This document shows, piece by piece, positions 1 through 5,703 of a stretch of DNA of 5,703 nucleotides. Origin of the DNA: Verrucomicrobiales bacterium (GTDB lineage: Bacteria > Verrucomicrobiota > Verrucomicrobiia > Limisphaerales > UBA9464); NCBI GenBank assembly GCA_003445095.1, contig DLVS01000497.1:1-5703 (forward strand), given 5' to 3'. Under the pieces are notes generated by a model. It saw nothing but the letters and a program-made list of their open reading frames with translations. It had not been told where the DNA came from and did no database searches. Positions within the stretch are counted from its first letter, which is position 1. Each line of letters starts with the position of its first letter. The translations under genes and the position numbers were made by a program.

Positions 1-1007
1 AAACCTGTGTCGAGATCGCTTTCGGCCTGATGACCCAGGGAACCGACGTGCTCGAAGCGCTCATTGCCGGAGTCAACGTGGTCGAGCTCGACCCCGAGGA
101 TACGAGCGTTGGTTATGGCGGTCTGCCGAATGCCGACGGCGTGGTGCAACTTGATTCCTCCTGCATGCACGGACCGAAAAAGCGAGCAGGCGGAGTGGCG
201 GCGCTCGAAGGGGTTCGAACCCCTTCGAAGGTTGCCTATGCTGTCATGGAAAATACCGACCACCACCTGCTGGTCGGGCAGGGCGCGCAGGAGTTTGCGC
301 GAAACATGGGCTTCACGATCGAGGCCGACCTCAACACGGAGCGCTCGCGCAAAGCCTGGCTCGAATGGAAACGACGGACTGACCCAAGCCATTACTTGCG
401 TCCCCAAGATCGCAACACCGGGGCACAGCTCCATGACGAGGGAATCCTGCGGCATTTGATCGCCACGGGCGTTATCCCCGCTCGCCACTACTGGGGGACG
501 ATCAATTGCAATGGCGTGAACGCTCAGGGGGAAATCGGCGGTGTCACTACCACGAGCGGTCTCGCGTGGAAAATTCCGGGTCGGGTCGGTGACTCGCCCG
601 TCCTGGGGGCAGGCCTCTACGTGGACGGCCTGGTCGGCGCCGCGGGTTCGACGGGGCGCGGCGAGGCCAACCTCTTCAACCTCTCGTCCTACCTCGTGGT
701 CGAGACGATGCGACAAGGAAAGCATCCGAAAGACGCTTGCCTCGAGGCGCTCCGTCGCATCCGCGCCAACACCATCGAAAAGCGCCTGCGGAAGCCGAAC
801 GGCGACCCGAACTTCAATGTCACCTTTTACGCCGTGAACGCGAAGGGCGAGCACGCCGCGGTGGCGATGTACGCCGAGAACAACGACGACCGCGGCTGGG
901 CCGGGCAGACCGACGGCCGGCTGGTGCGCTACGCGATGTGCACGGAAAACGGCGCGGCCACCCTCGCGTGCGATGCCTTGATCCCCGGTGCGCTACAGGA
1001 CTCCTAG
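1..1007 (+). CDS. Glycosylasparaginase / isoaspartyl peptidase family Ntn-hydrolase, 5' end missing
   Basis: This family hydrolyses the GlcNAc-Asn bond of degraded glycoproteins, or isoaspartyl and asparagine amides. It is made as a precursor that cuts itself before a catalytic Thr. The frame is open to the window edge (TCVEIAFGL precedes the ATG at 30), so that ATG is internal and perhaps 40-80 N-terminal residues lie outside. Numbering from the ATG at 30, the visible family signatures are DPEDTSVGYGGLPNADG (21-37), GGVAALEGVRTPSKVA (54-69), HHLLVGQGAQEFA (78-90), WGTINC (155-160) with nucleophile Thr157, TTTSGLAWKIPGRVGDSP (173-190) with substrate-binding Arg185 and Asp188, and GAAGSTGRGE (203-212) with Thr208-Gly209 at the oxyanion position. 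The alpha chain therefore ends at Gly156. The classical HDT(I/V)G motif is replaced by WGTIN, as I recall for an environmental clade of the family. No export signal can be judged without the N-terminus. Family assignment is strong; the exact substrate (GlcNAc-Asn or isoAsp) is open. Confidence 0.93.
   Translation, partial: TCVEIAFGLMTQGTDVLEALIAGVNVVELDPEDTSVGYGGLPNADGVVQLDSSCMHGPKKRAGGVAALEGVRTPSKVAYAVMENTDHHLLVGQGAQEFARNMGFTIEADLNTERSRKAWLEWKRRTDPSHYLRPQDRNTGAQLHDEGILRHLIATGVIPARHYWGTINCNGVNAQGEIGGVTTTSGLAWKIPGRVGDSPVLGAGLYVDGLVGAAGSTGRGEANLFNLSSYLVVETMRQGKHPKDACLEALRRIRANTIEKRLRKPNGDPNFNVTFYAVNAKGEHAAVAMYAENNDDRGWAGQTDGRLVRYAMCTENGAATLACDALIPGALQDS
205..228. repeat. 24-bp perfect palindrome inside the asparaginase gene
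   Basis: The half-site TCGAAGGGGTTC is followed directly by its exact reverse complement, centred on TTCGAA between bases 216 and 217. It encodes part of the conserved stretch ALEGVRTPSK, so protein coding can explain much of it. The inner part looks like a tRNA T-arm, but no other tRNA part is present. No function can be assigned. Confidence 0.8.
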
Positions 1008-1031
1008 CGGCCAAACTGTGTTCACCCATTG

Positions 1032-1050
1032 GTTTGCGCTTGGCTCAAAC
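1032..1050 (+). other. Weak stem-loop just after the asparaginase stop codon
   Basis: GTTTGCGC (1032-1039) and GCTCAAAC (1043-1050) pair over 8 positions with one C/T mismatch and a 3-base TTG loop, 25 bases after the stop of the asparaginase gene. No T-run follows. It may be a weak or factor-assisted terminator, or chance. The rest of the 123-bp gap (1008-1130) before the next gene shows no convincing promoter or ribosome-binding site. Confidence 0.2.
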
Positions 1051-1130
1051 TCGTCGGGAAGAGTGGAAGTCGGGAAGCTCTTTGGGTACTGCCAAGTCGA
1101 ATGCGCTCTCGAATCGTTCGCCCAACTCCG

Positions 1131-1682
1131 ATGCGTCCACTCCTTGTCACGATGACGATTCTTTCTAGCATTCTCGGCATGTCCGGGGCCGAGCCATCGA
1201 AGCCTCCCTATGAGGTTGCCGCCATTTATCAGGAGCTGCGCAGCAGGGTGCTGAAACTTAGGCCAGCAGACATTGGCGAGAAGGACGAATCTAAGATATT
1301 GGCGGTGGTAATGGATACTGGATTTCCTGAGGCAGCCTTCACCCTCATCGCCACCGCCGATGGTTCAGCGAGTCTCTACTTCAGTAACGGTGGTGGTATC
1401 ATTGGCGCCGGGGCCCAGCCCAAAGGAGCGGCGGCAGCGAAGGCACTTCTGTCGGATGCCGCGAAGTTTGTCGGCAAGATGACCAGCACGAAGGAAACGC
1501 CGGTGGTTATGCCCGGCACGACCACCTTTTACGTCGTCACTGGCAAGGGCATTGTGACCGTTTCCGCGAAGGACGATGACTTTGGGGAGAACCGTCATGC
1601 CGTGTCTCCACTGTTTCACAAGGCTCATGAACTCATCTCGGCGATTCGAGAGATTGACGAAAAGCGCTCGAAAGGAGCGTGA
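1131..1682 (+). CDS. Small secreted protein of unknown function
   Basis: I do not recognise a named family. With the ATG at 1131 the product has 183 residues. It begins with a probable Sec signal peptide: short basic start, hydrophobic PLLVTMTILSSILGM, then S-G-A at 18-20 before EPSK. The mature part looks compact and globular. It has a helix (about 28-42), a beta-rich core with VVMDTGFPEAAFTLIATADG (59-78), SLYFSNGGGIIGAGAQ (81-96, Gly-rich and possibly a loop or turn), a helix (99-117), TTFYVVTGKGIVTV (131-144), then an acidic KDDDFG (147-152) and a C-terminal helix (160-180). There are no Cys residues and no obvious catalytic motif. The ATG at 1101 would add ten residues (MRSRIVRPTP) and a more basic n-region; a TTG at 1029 gives 217 residues and an atypical leader. 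No clear Shine-Dalgarno sequence decides among them. Codon choice looks less GC-biased than in the neighbouring genes. It ends 104 bp from the convergent gene. That it is a real gene is likely; its function is unknown. Confidence 0.75.
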   Translation: MRPLLVTMTILSSILGMSGAEPSKPPYEVAAIYQELRSRVLKLRPADIGEKDESKILAVVMDTGFPEAAFTLIATADGSASLYFSNGGGIIGAGAQPKGAAAAKALLSDAAKFVGKMTSTKETPVVMPGTTTFYVVTGKGIVTVSAKDDDFGENRHAVSPLFHKAHELISAIREIDEKRSKGA

Positions 1683-1695
1683 CCGACACACCACT

Positions 1696-1720
1696 CACCA
1701 GGGCGAACGAGGCCCTGGTG
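1696..1720. terminator. Hairpin between convergent genes, probable bidirectional terminator
   Basis: CACCAGGGC (1696-1704) and GCCCTGGTG (1712-1720) form a perfect 9-bp GC-rich stem with a 7-base loop (GAACGAG). It starts 14 bases after the stop of the + strand gene and lies 67 bases beyond the stop of the - strand gene. No T-run follows on either strand, so it is not a textbook intrinsic terminator. Placement between two converging 3' ends makes a termination or 3'-end protection role likely. The remaining gap (1721-1786) shows only a 4-bp CTGC/GCAG mini-stem. Confidence 0.55.
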
Positions 1721-1786
1721 CCGCCTGCTGGGCAGTCGGACAGTTCAGGCAATTCGTAGGTGGTGTCGATACCTTATACCTTTCAA

Positions 1787-4270
1787 TCAATTGCCCCGAT
1801 CACGCGATCGCTGCAGCGAGACCGCGTACTTCCAGCTATCCGCTGTCGCCCAATCGGCGGGATCGCGTTCTTGCCCGTAGGTAGTTAGGTAAAGCTCCAG
1901 GTCGGAGGTCTCCGGATTCTCCAAGAGGGAGAAATTCGAGAACTGAACGTCCGGCCCGTGATAGGGTGAACGATCAGCAATTACCGTCACCGTCTCTCGT
2001 TTCAACGCCGCCGCAGTTTCGTCCACTTCCGCAATGACCAGCGGGTGGCGTGGATGATTTCCGCGCGGCGGTGTCACGGATAGGTTGCCCAGCCAGTACA
2101 GCCGACCGTTGCCTCGATGACGAAGCATCCGGTGAATGGACGAAGCCGAATAGAATTCCGAACCATCCGCATAACGCCAGGCTTCGACCGGAGCCAGGGT
2201 GCGTCCCCCGTCGGTGGAAAGACTGAACCACTTGCGACCTGGCTCCGTGGCCTTCGTTCCATCCCAGCCCTCGTCTGATCCCCGCCACACCACCAAGAGA
2301 CGTCCGTCCTTAAGCACGGCCACCTCCGGTTCCATCAGTCCTCGTGCCGAGCGTTCGGGAGAGATCTCGATCCGCGCCCCGGCAGTCCAAACGTAATTAG
2401 ATCCGACCGAGTCCCAGCGCCCGCGAAATAGCACGGAACCCATCCGCCAGGGCCGTTGGTTGTTCCGGGGATCTCCCGGGGCATTGGCATGCGCCAGCAC
2501 CAGCACCAGCGTCCCATCTTCCAGCCGCGCGATGTTGTTGCCGGGATATCCTTCGTTTCGATCAAGGAACGCCGGGCTAGCCGGCTCTTGCGGATCGAAC
2601 CCCGGCCCCGGCTCGTAACGAAGCATCACCGGCGCCGACCACGTCCGCCCCAGATCGGTCGAGGTGCGGACGTAGCTGAAGCAATGATAGAGTTTCTCTC
2701 GTTGGATCTGGCGTAGCCAAAGCTGCACCAGCCGACCCGAAACCGGATCGAACGTGTCGGCCCAACCGCCTTCCCAGACCTTCACCCCAGCGTAGTCAAC
2801 GAGGGAGGAGGGTTGCTGCGGCACCCATTCCGACCAGGTCCGGCCATTGTCCAGGGACCAACGGGCCTTCTGCTCGTCCGCCACGTCGTCCTGGGTTTCG
2901 GTCGCTTGCCACTCGCGGCGTTCTAAACCCGGGCCCACCCGATGCATGGCGGTCATGGCTGCGGCCCGAGGTCGTACGTGAGGTCGATACCGCTCCGCAC
3001 GGATCGTGGCGATCGGTTTGTTGGTCTCCCAGGGGGCTACTGGGAACCGAGCCAATGTGTTGGGACTGCCGATTTCTTTGAGCACTTCCCACGGCGGTTC
3101 CAGCGGTTCGCGCCATTCGCGCGTCGTGAAAAAGTTAAAGAGATAAATCCCGTCGGCCCCGTCGGCCCAGCGTTCGCGCGCGAGGCGACGATATCCGGAC
3201 GCACCTAAACAATGTTCGCAAGCCGAGGCATCGGATGAGGGCTGAGATTCCGGTTGGATGCCGGCGTAAAGCGGGACTCCGGTTATGTGTTTGCGCCAGT
3301 CGGCGAGATCTAGCGTCGGGGCGGTGAAGAGCCATTCGCTGATGGTTAGAAAGTCAATCCAACCTCGCCGCGCCCATTCGGCCGGATCACAGCCTCGTTC
3401 CACCGACTGCGCATAGGTCGGCGCCCCCATGCCGTACGCCGAAGGAATCCGCGCCGAGAGAAATAGGCGCTTGCCCCGACGGGTGCTGAGTTCGGTGAGC
3501 TTGAGCCGGACGCGCTCGACCAAGCCGTTCATCGCGGCGCTTCGTTCCGCGGGAGACAAAGACGAGTTCGCGGCGAAGAAGGTGGGAAACCGCTGGAAGT
3601 CGAGCTCCAAGCCGTCGCAATCGTACCGCTCCATCGCCTCCTCAATGAGGCGAAAGATATACTCCCGTACCTCCTCGCGACCGAAATCGAGGGCGCCATT
3701 GGGCAGACGACTTTCCGGGTGATCCCTCCAGAACGCGGTCCGAAGAAAATCGTTTCCGTGGGCATCATTCATTCGAAATGTCAGGAACGTCTCGAGTCCG
3801 CGCCGACGGGCCTCCCGCAGGATCAACGCATAGGGATCCAGTCCGGCCGCGAAGAATCCCTCCAGATTGGCGAAGCGTTGGCGTTCCGACGCGGGCCAAG
3901 CGGCGCGCTCCGCTTCGGTGGAAAGTGTGCCCCGGAGTGTTCCTACCTGACTCGGGTAATAGACCACCTGCGCATTCACGCAGACGAGCAGCGTGTCCAC
4001 CTGGCTGCCTGGCGCCGTCAATTCGTCCACTAACTGAACCAGGTCGTTGGTGGTGATCGGGCCCGGCCCATTACGACCCGCCTTTAAGGTCAGGCAGGAA
4101 TCGCCATCCAAATTGTAGAGAATGCGGCGGACGTTCGGTGGGGCGGCCAGGTTGGCGTGAAGTCCGAGAACGACGAAGACGAAGATCCCAAACAACCGAG
4201 CACACGCAGACGACATTGCGGAAAGAAAAGCAGGTCGCAGCCCCCGGGGGCAATGGAAGGAGCGATACAT
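1787..4270 (-). CDS. Exported two-domain protein: glycoside-hydrolase-like TIM barrel plus sialidase-type beta-propeller
   Basis: This 827-residue protein has a signal segment, hydrophobic LFGIFVFVVLGLHANLA (26-42). Residues about 45-405 read as a complete TIM barrel of the GHL10-like kind, with eight strand candidates: RILYNLDGD (49-57), DTLLVCV (92-98), LETFLTFRM (159-167), DCDGLELDF (217-225), LFLSARIP (269-276), DFLTISEW (306-313), VPLYAGI (332-338) and DGIYLFNF (373-380). Acidic residues at strand ends (Glu222, Asp224, Glu312) are catalytic candidates. Residues about 455-825 form a sialidase/BNR propeller with Asp-boxes SLDNGRTW (472-479), STDLGRTW (537-544) and a degenerate STDGGRTL (685-692), plus NNIARLEDGTLVLV (578-591) and MEPEVAVLKDGRLLVVWR (646-663), which resemble blade motifs of exo-alpha-sialidase-like proteins. 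A classical FRIP/YRIP arginine motif is not evident, so true sialidase activity is uncertain; carbohydrate hydrolysis or binding is the safer call. The start is either the ATG at 4270 or the one at 4216 (Met19), which gives a tidier signal peptide; neither has a clear ribosome-binding site. Confidence 0.88.
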   Translation of the reverse strand: MYRSFHCPRGLRPAFLSAMSSACARLFGIFVFVVLGLHANLAAPPNVRRILYNLDGDSCLTLKAGRNGPGPITTNDLVQLVDELTAPGSQVDTLLVCVNAQVVYYPSQVGTLRGTLSTEAERAAWPASERQRFANLEGFFAAGLDPYALILREARRRGLETFLTFRMNDAHGNDFLRTAFWRDHPESRLPNGALDFGREEVREYIFRLIEEAMERYDCDGLELDFQRFPTFFAANSSLSPAERSAAMNGLVERVRLKLTELSTRRGKRLFLSARIPSAYGMGAPTYAQSVERGCDPAEWARRGWIDFLTISEWLFTAPTLDLADWRKHITGVPLYAGIQPESQPSSDASACEHCLGASGYRRLARERWADGADGIYLFNFFTTREWREPLEPPWEVLKEIGSPNTLARFPVAPWETNKPIATIRAERYRPHVRPRAAAMTAMHRVGPGLERREWQATETQDDVADEQKARWSLDNGRTWSEWVPQQPSSLVDYAGVKVWEGGWADTFDPVSGRLVQLWLRQIQREKLYHCFSYVRTSTDLGRTWSAPVMLRYEPGPGFDPQEPASPAFLDRNEGYPGNNIARLEDGTLVLVLAHANAPGDPRNNQRPWRMGSVLFRGRWDSVGSNYVWTAGARIEISPERSARGLMEPEVAVLKDGRLLVVWRGSDEGWDGTKATEPGRKWFSLSTDGGRTLAPVEAWRYADGSEFYSASSIHRMLRHRGNGRLYWLGNLSVTPPRGNHPRHPLVIAEVDETAAALKRETVTVIADRSPYHGPDVQFSNFSLLENPETSDLELYLTTYGQERDPADWATADSWKYAVSLQRSRDRGN

Positions 4271-4427
4271 TTGGGAATGCGCCGATCAGTGCAACGCATC
4301 CAACCTGGCGTGTTATTTTCGACGCCGCGCCGAGAACATCCTCGGGAGACACGCACGCTCCAATGCCCTTCGGATTTCGGGTCCAAAGATATCGACTCCG
4401 AAGGCTCGCCTCCGCTTTCATCCGGTG
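4271..4427. promoter_or_regulatory. Shared divergent upstream region
   Basis: This 157-bp gap separates the two divergent genes, so it must hold the promoter of each unless these lie within coding sequence. It contains one AT-rich patch, GTTATTTTC (4312-4320), in otherwise GC-rich DNA, which could serve a -10 element. No good -35 partner, operator palindrome or riboswitch-like structure is visible. The call rests on gene orientation only. Confidence 0.4.
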
Positions 4428-5703
4428 ATGCCGCCCCTCAGCCGCCGGACCGCTCTCCAAGGCCTGGCACTCGGCATCTCCGCAGGAATCGCCGGATGCC
4501 AGACTTCGGCGAAGAATTCGCTCCGACTGGCCACCTTTTCCGCCGATGTCACGGTGCCGATTGGGCATGGGATGATGGGCGGTGCCTGGCTTTCCCGAAG
4601 CATCGCCGATCCTCTCGAGTCCCGCGGGCTGGTCCTGTTCGGAGATGGCGATCCAGTGGTCTTCGTCTCGGTCGATTGGTGCGAGATCCGAAACCAGGCC
4701 TATTTCCGTTGGCAACAGGCGCTCGCCGCCGCCGCCGGCACACGGCCCGAACGTGTGCTCATCAGCACAATCCATCAGCACGACGCCCCCGTGGCTGATC
4801 TCGCGGCTGAATCGATCCTCCGGGAACGACGTTTGGTCGGAACCGTTTGCGATCCTGATTTCCATGAGTCGGCGGTGCAGCGAGTAGCGGACGCCCTGCA
4901 TGAATCCCTCCGTTCGACGCGGCGCCTGAACCAAATCGGCACCGGCCAGGCGCGCGTTGAACAAGTCACTTCCAACCGACGTTACTCGATGCCCGATGGT
5001 TCGATTCGGTGGGATCGGGGAAGTGCCACGCGAAACGCGTTCGCGATCACCGCGGACGAGGGGGTAGTCGATCCCTGGCTCCGAACCCTGAGCTTTTGGG
5101 ACAACGACCAACCGCTCGCGGCCCTGAGCTTCTATGCGGTCCATCCGATGAGTTATTACGGGCAAGGAGAAGTCTCCGCGGACTTTCCCGGAATCGCTCG
5201 AAGGACTAGGCAGTCGGAAACCCCGGGCGTCTTCCAAATCTATGTCTCAGGTGCCAGTGGCAACGTCACCGCCGGCAAATACAACACGGGAGCGAAGGAG
5301 AACCGCCCGGTCCTCGCCGCGCGGCTGCACCAGGCGATGACCGCCGCGTGGGAATCGACCCAGCGGACTCCGCTCGAGTCGTACCAATTCCGGGTCGCCC
5401 GGCTGGAACTTGAACCCCGCAGTTCCGCTGGCTTCACCGAGAACGAGCTCGAGCGTTCGCTCACCCCGGAGACGAAGCCGTTCCAACAATGCCTCGCGGC
5501 GATGGGACTGAGCTGGCGCCGACGAGTCGCCTCCAATCGCCCACTCGAGATTCCCTGCCTCGACCTTGGCCGCGCGGCCGTCGTTCTGTTGCCCGGAGAA
5601 AGCTACGTGGAATATCAGCTCTACGCTCAATCCCTCCGTCCCGAGGATTTTATCTGTGTCGCTGGCTATGGCGATGGCGCCACCGGCTACATTCCCACCG
5701 AAG
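4428..5703 (+). CDS. Neutral/alkaline ceramidase superfamily Tat lipoprotein, 3' end missing
   Basis: Proteins of this family are zinc amidases; the characterised ones split ceramide into sphingosine and fatty acid, but short bacterial relatives have no proven substrate. The frame runs 425 residues without a stop to the right edge. The N-terminus has a twin-arginine motif (SRRTALQ, 5-11), a hydrophobic stretch and a lipobox I-A-G-C with Cys24, so export by Tat and lipid anchoring are predicted. The metal and catalytic signatures of the Pseudomonas aeruginosa enzyme can be matched in order: TIHQHDAP (114-121; His116 and His118 as in THTHSGP), FYAVHPMS (235-242; His239), LPGESYVEY (388-396; Glu391 as metal ligand) and TGYIPTE (419-425; Tyr421). 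SGASGNVTAG (274-283) lies where the family has its Gly/Asn-rich loop. Nearly the whole catalytic domain is therefore present. A GTG directly before the ATG is an alternative start; no Shine-Dalgarno sequence is clear. Its upstream region is shared with the divergent barrel-propeller gene. Superfamily assignment is firm; ceramide as substrate is not. Confidence 0.9.
   Translation, partial: MPPLSRRTALQGLALGISAGIAGCQTSAKNSLRLATFSADVTVPIGHGMMGGAWLSRSIADPLESRGLVLFGDGDPVVFVSVDWCEIRNQAYFRWQQALAAAAGTRPERVLISTIHQHDAPVADLAAESILRERRLVGTVCDPDFHESAVQRVADALHESLRSTRRLNQIGTGQARVEQVTSNRRYSMPDGSIRWDRGSATRNAFAITADEGVVDPWLRTLSFWDNDQPLAALSFYAVHPMSYYGQGEVSADFPGIARRTRQSETPGVFQIYVSGASGNVTAGKYNTGAKENRPVLAARLHQAMTAAWESTQRTPLESYQFRVARLELEPRSSAGFTENELERSLTPETKPFQQCLAAMGLSWRRRVASNRPLEIPCLDLGRAAVVLLPGESYVEYQLYAQSLRPEDFICVAGYGDGATGYIPTE

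Noticed and set aside
205..228. Possible tRNA gene or tRNA fragment, because of the GGTTCGAACCC-like T-arm
   Set aside because: No acceptor stem, D-arm, anticodon arm or CCA end can be placed around it, and the region is conserved coding sequence of the asparaginase family.
1029..1130. TTG-initiated N-terminal extension of the small secreted protein
   Set aside because: The extension (34 residues) precedes a good signal peptide, has an atypical composition for a leader and no ribosome-binding site. The ATG at 1131 or 1101 is preferred.
737..1168. 143-residue + strand open frame crossing the asparaginase stop codon
   Set aside because: This is an out-of-frame shadow of the asparaginase gene with Arg-rich, motif-free sequence.
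2493..2510. Short tandem-like repeat of GCACCA units in the barrel-propeller gene
   Set aside because: It merely encodes the alternating LVLVLAHA beta strand of the propeller and has about two units, too few to be a meaningful repeat.
4157..4798. 213-residue + strand open frame upstream of and overlapping the ceramidase-like gene
   Set aside because: It overlaps two well-supported genes and has Arg/Pro-rich composition with no family motif. The overlapping frame beginning at 4428 has a Tat signal, a lipobox and catalytic motifs.
4071..5237. 388-residue open frame on the - strand antisense to the ceramidase-like gene
   Set aside because: Its protein is low in recognisable motifs and rich in Arg, Gly, Ser and Pro, as expected of a shadow frame in GC-rich DNA. 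The opposite strand encodes a clear ceramidase-family protein, and the 3' part overlaps the start of the barrel-propeller gene in another frame.

Overview
This looks like chromosomal DNA from a GC-rich, Gram-negative environmental bacterium. The most likely source is the Planctomycetota/Verrucomicrobiota assemblage, with Verrucomicrobiota favoured. That is an inference from three things: the protein families (a sialidase-propeller fusion, a short neutral-ceramidase-like Tat lipoprotein, and the WGT-type glycosylasparaginase), the abundance of exported proteins, and the lack of clear Shine-Dalgarno sequences before the likely starts. There is no rRNA, tRNA, CRISPR array, insertion sequence or integrase in the window.

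There are four protein genes. (1) Bases 1-1007, + strand: the C-terminal three quarters or more of an N-terminal-nucleophile glycosylasparaginase/isoaspartyl-peptidase family enzyme, cut by the left edge. (2) Bases 1131-1682, + strand: a small secreted protein of unknown function. A perfect 9-bp hairpin follows it in the gap between convergent genes. (3) Bases 1787-4270, - strand: an 827-residue exported protein with an N-terminal TIM barrel resembling a glycoside hydrolase and a C-terminal sialidase-type beta-propeller with Asp-boxes. (4) Bases 4428-5703, + strand and divergent from gene 3: a protein of the neutral/alkaline ceramidase superfamily with a Tat signal and a lipobox, cut by the right edge after 425 residues. 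Gene 4 has no stop inside the window. A long antisense open frame lies across it, so it is easy to miss.

Three of the four products belong to families that act on parts of glycoconjugates: the GlcNAc-Asn or amino-terminal amide link, sugar or sialic-acid-like termini, and the amide bond of ceramide-like lipids. Genes 3 and 4 share a 157-bp divergent upstream region and both products appear to be exported. A role in scavenging glycoproteins or glycolipids is therefore a reasonable hypothesis, but the sequence does not prove it, and genes 1-2 are not in an operon with genes 3-4. The clearest unusual features are the two-domain architecture of gene 3, the Gly-Thr (instead of Asp-Thr) cleavage site in gene 1, and a 24-bp perfect palindrome inside gene 1.
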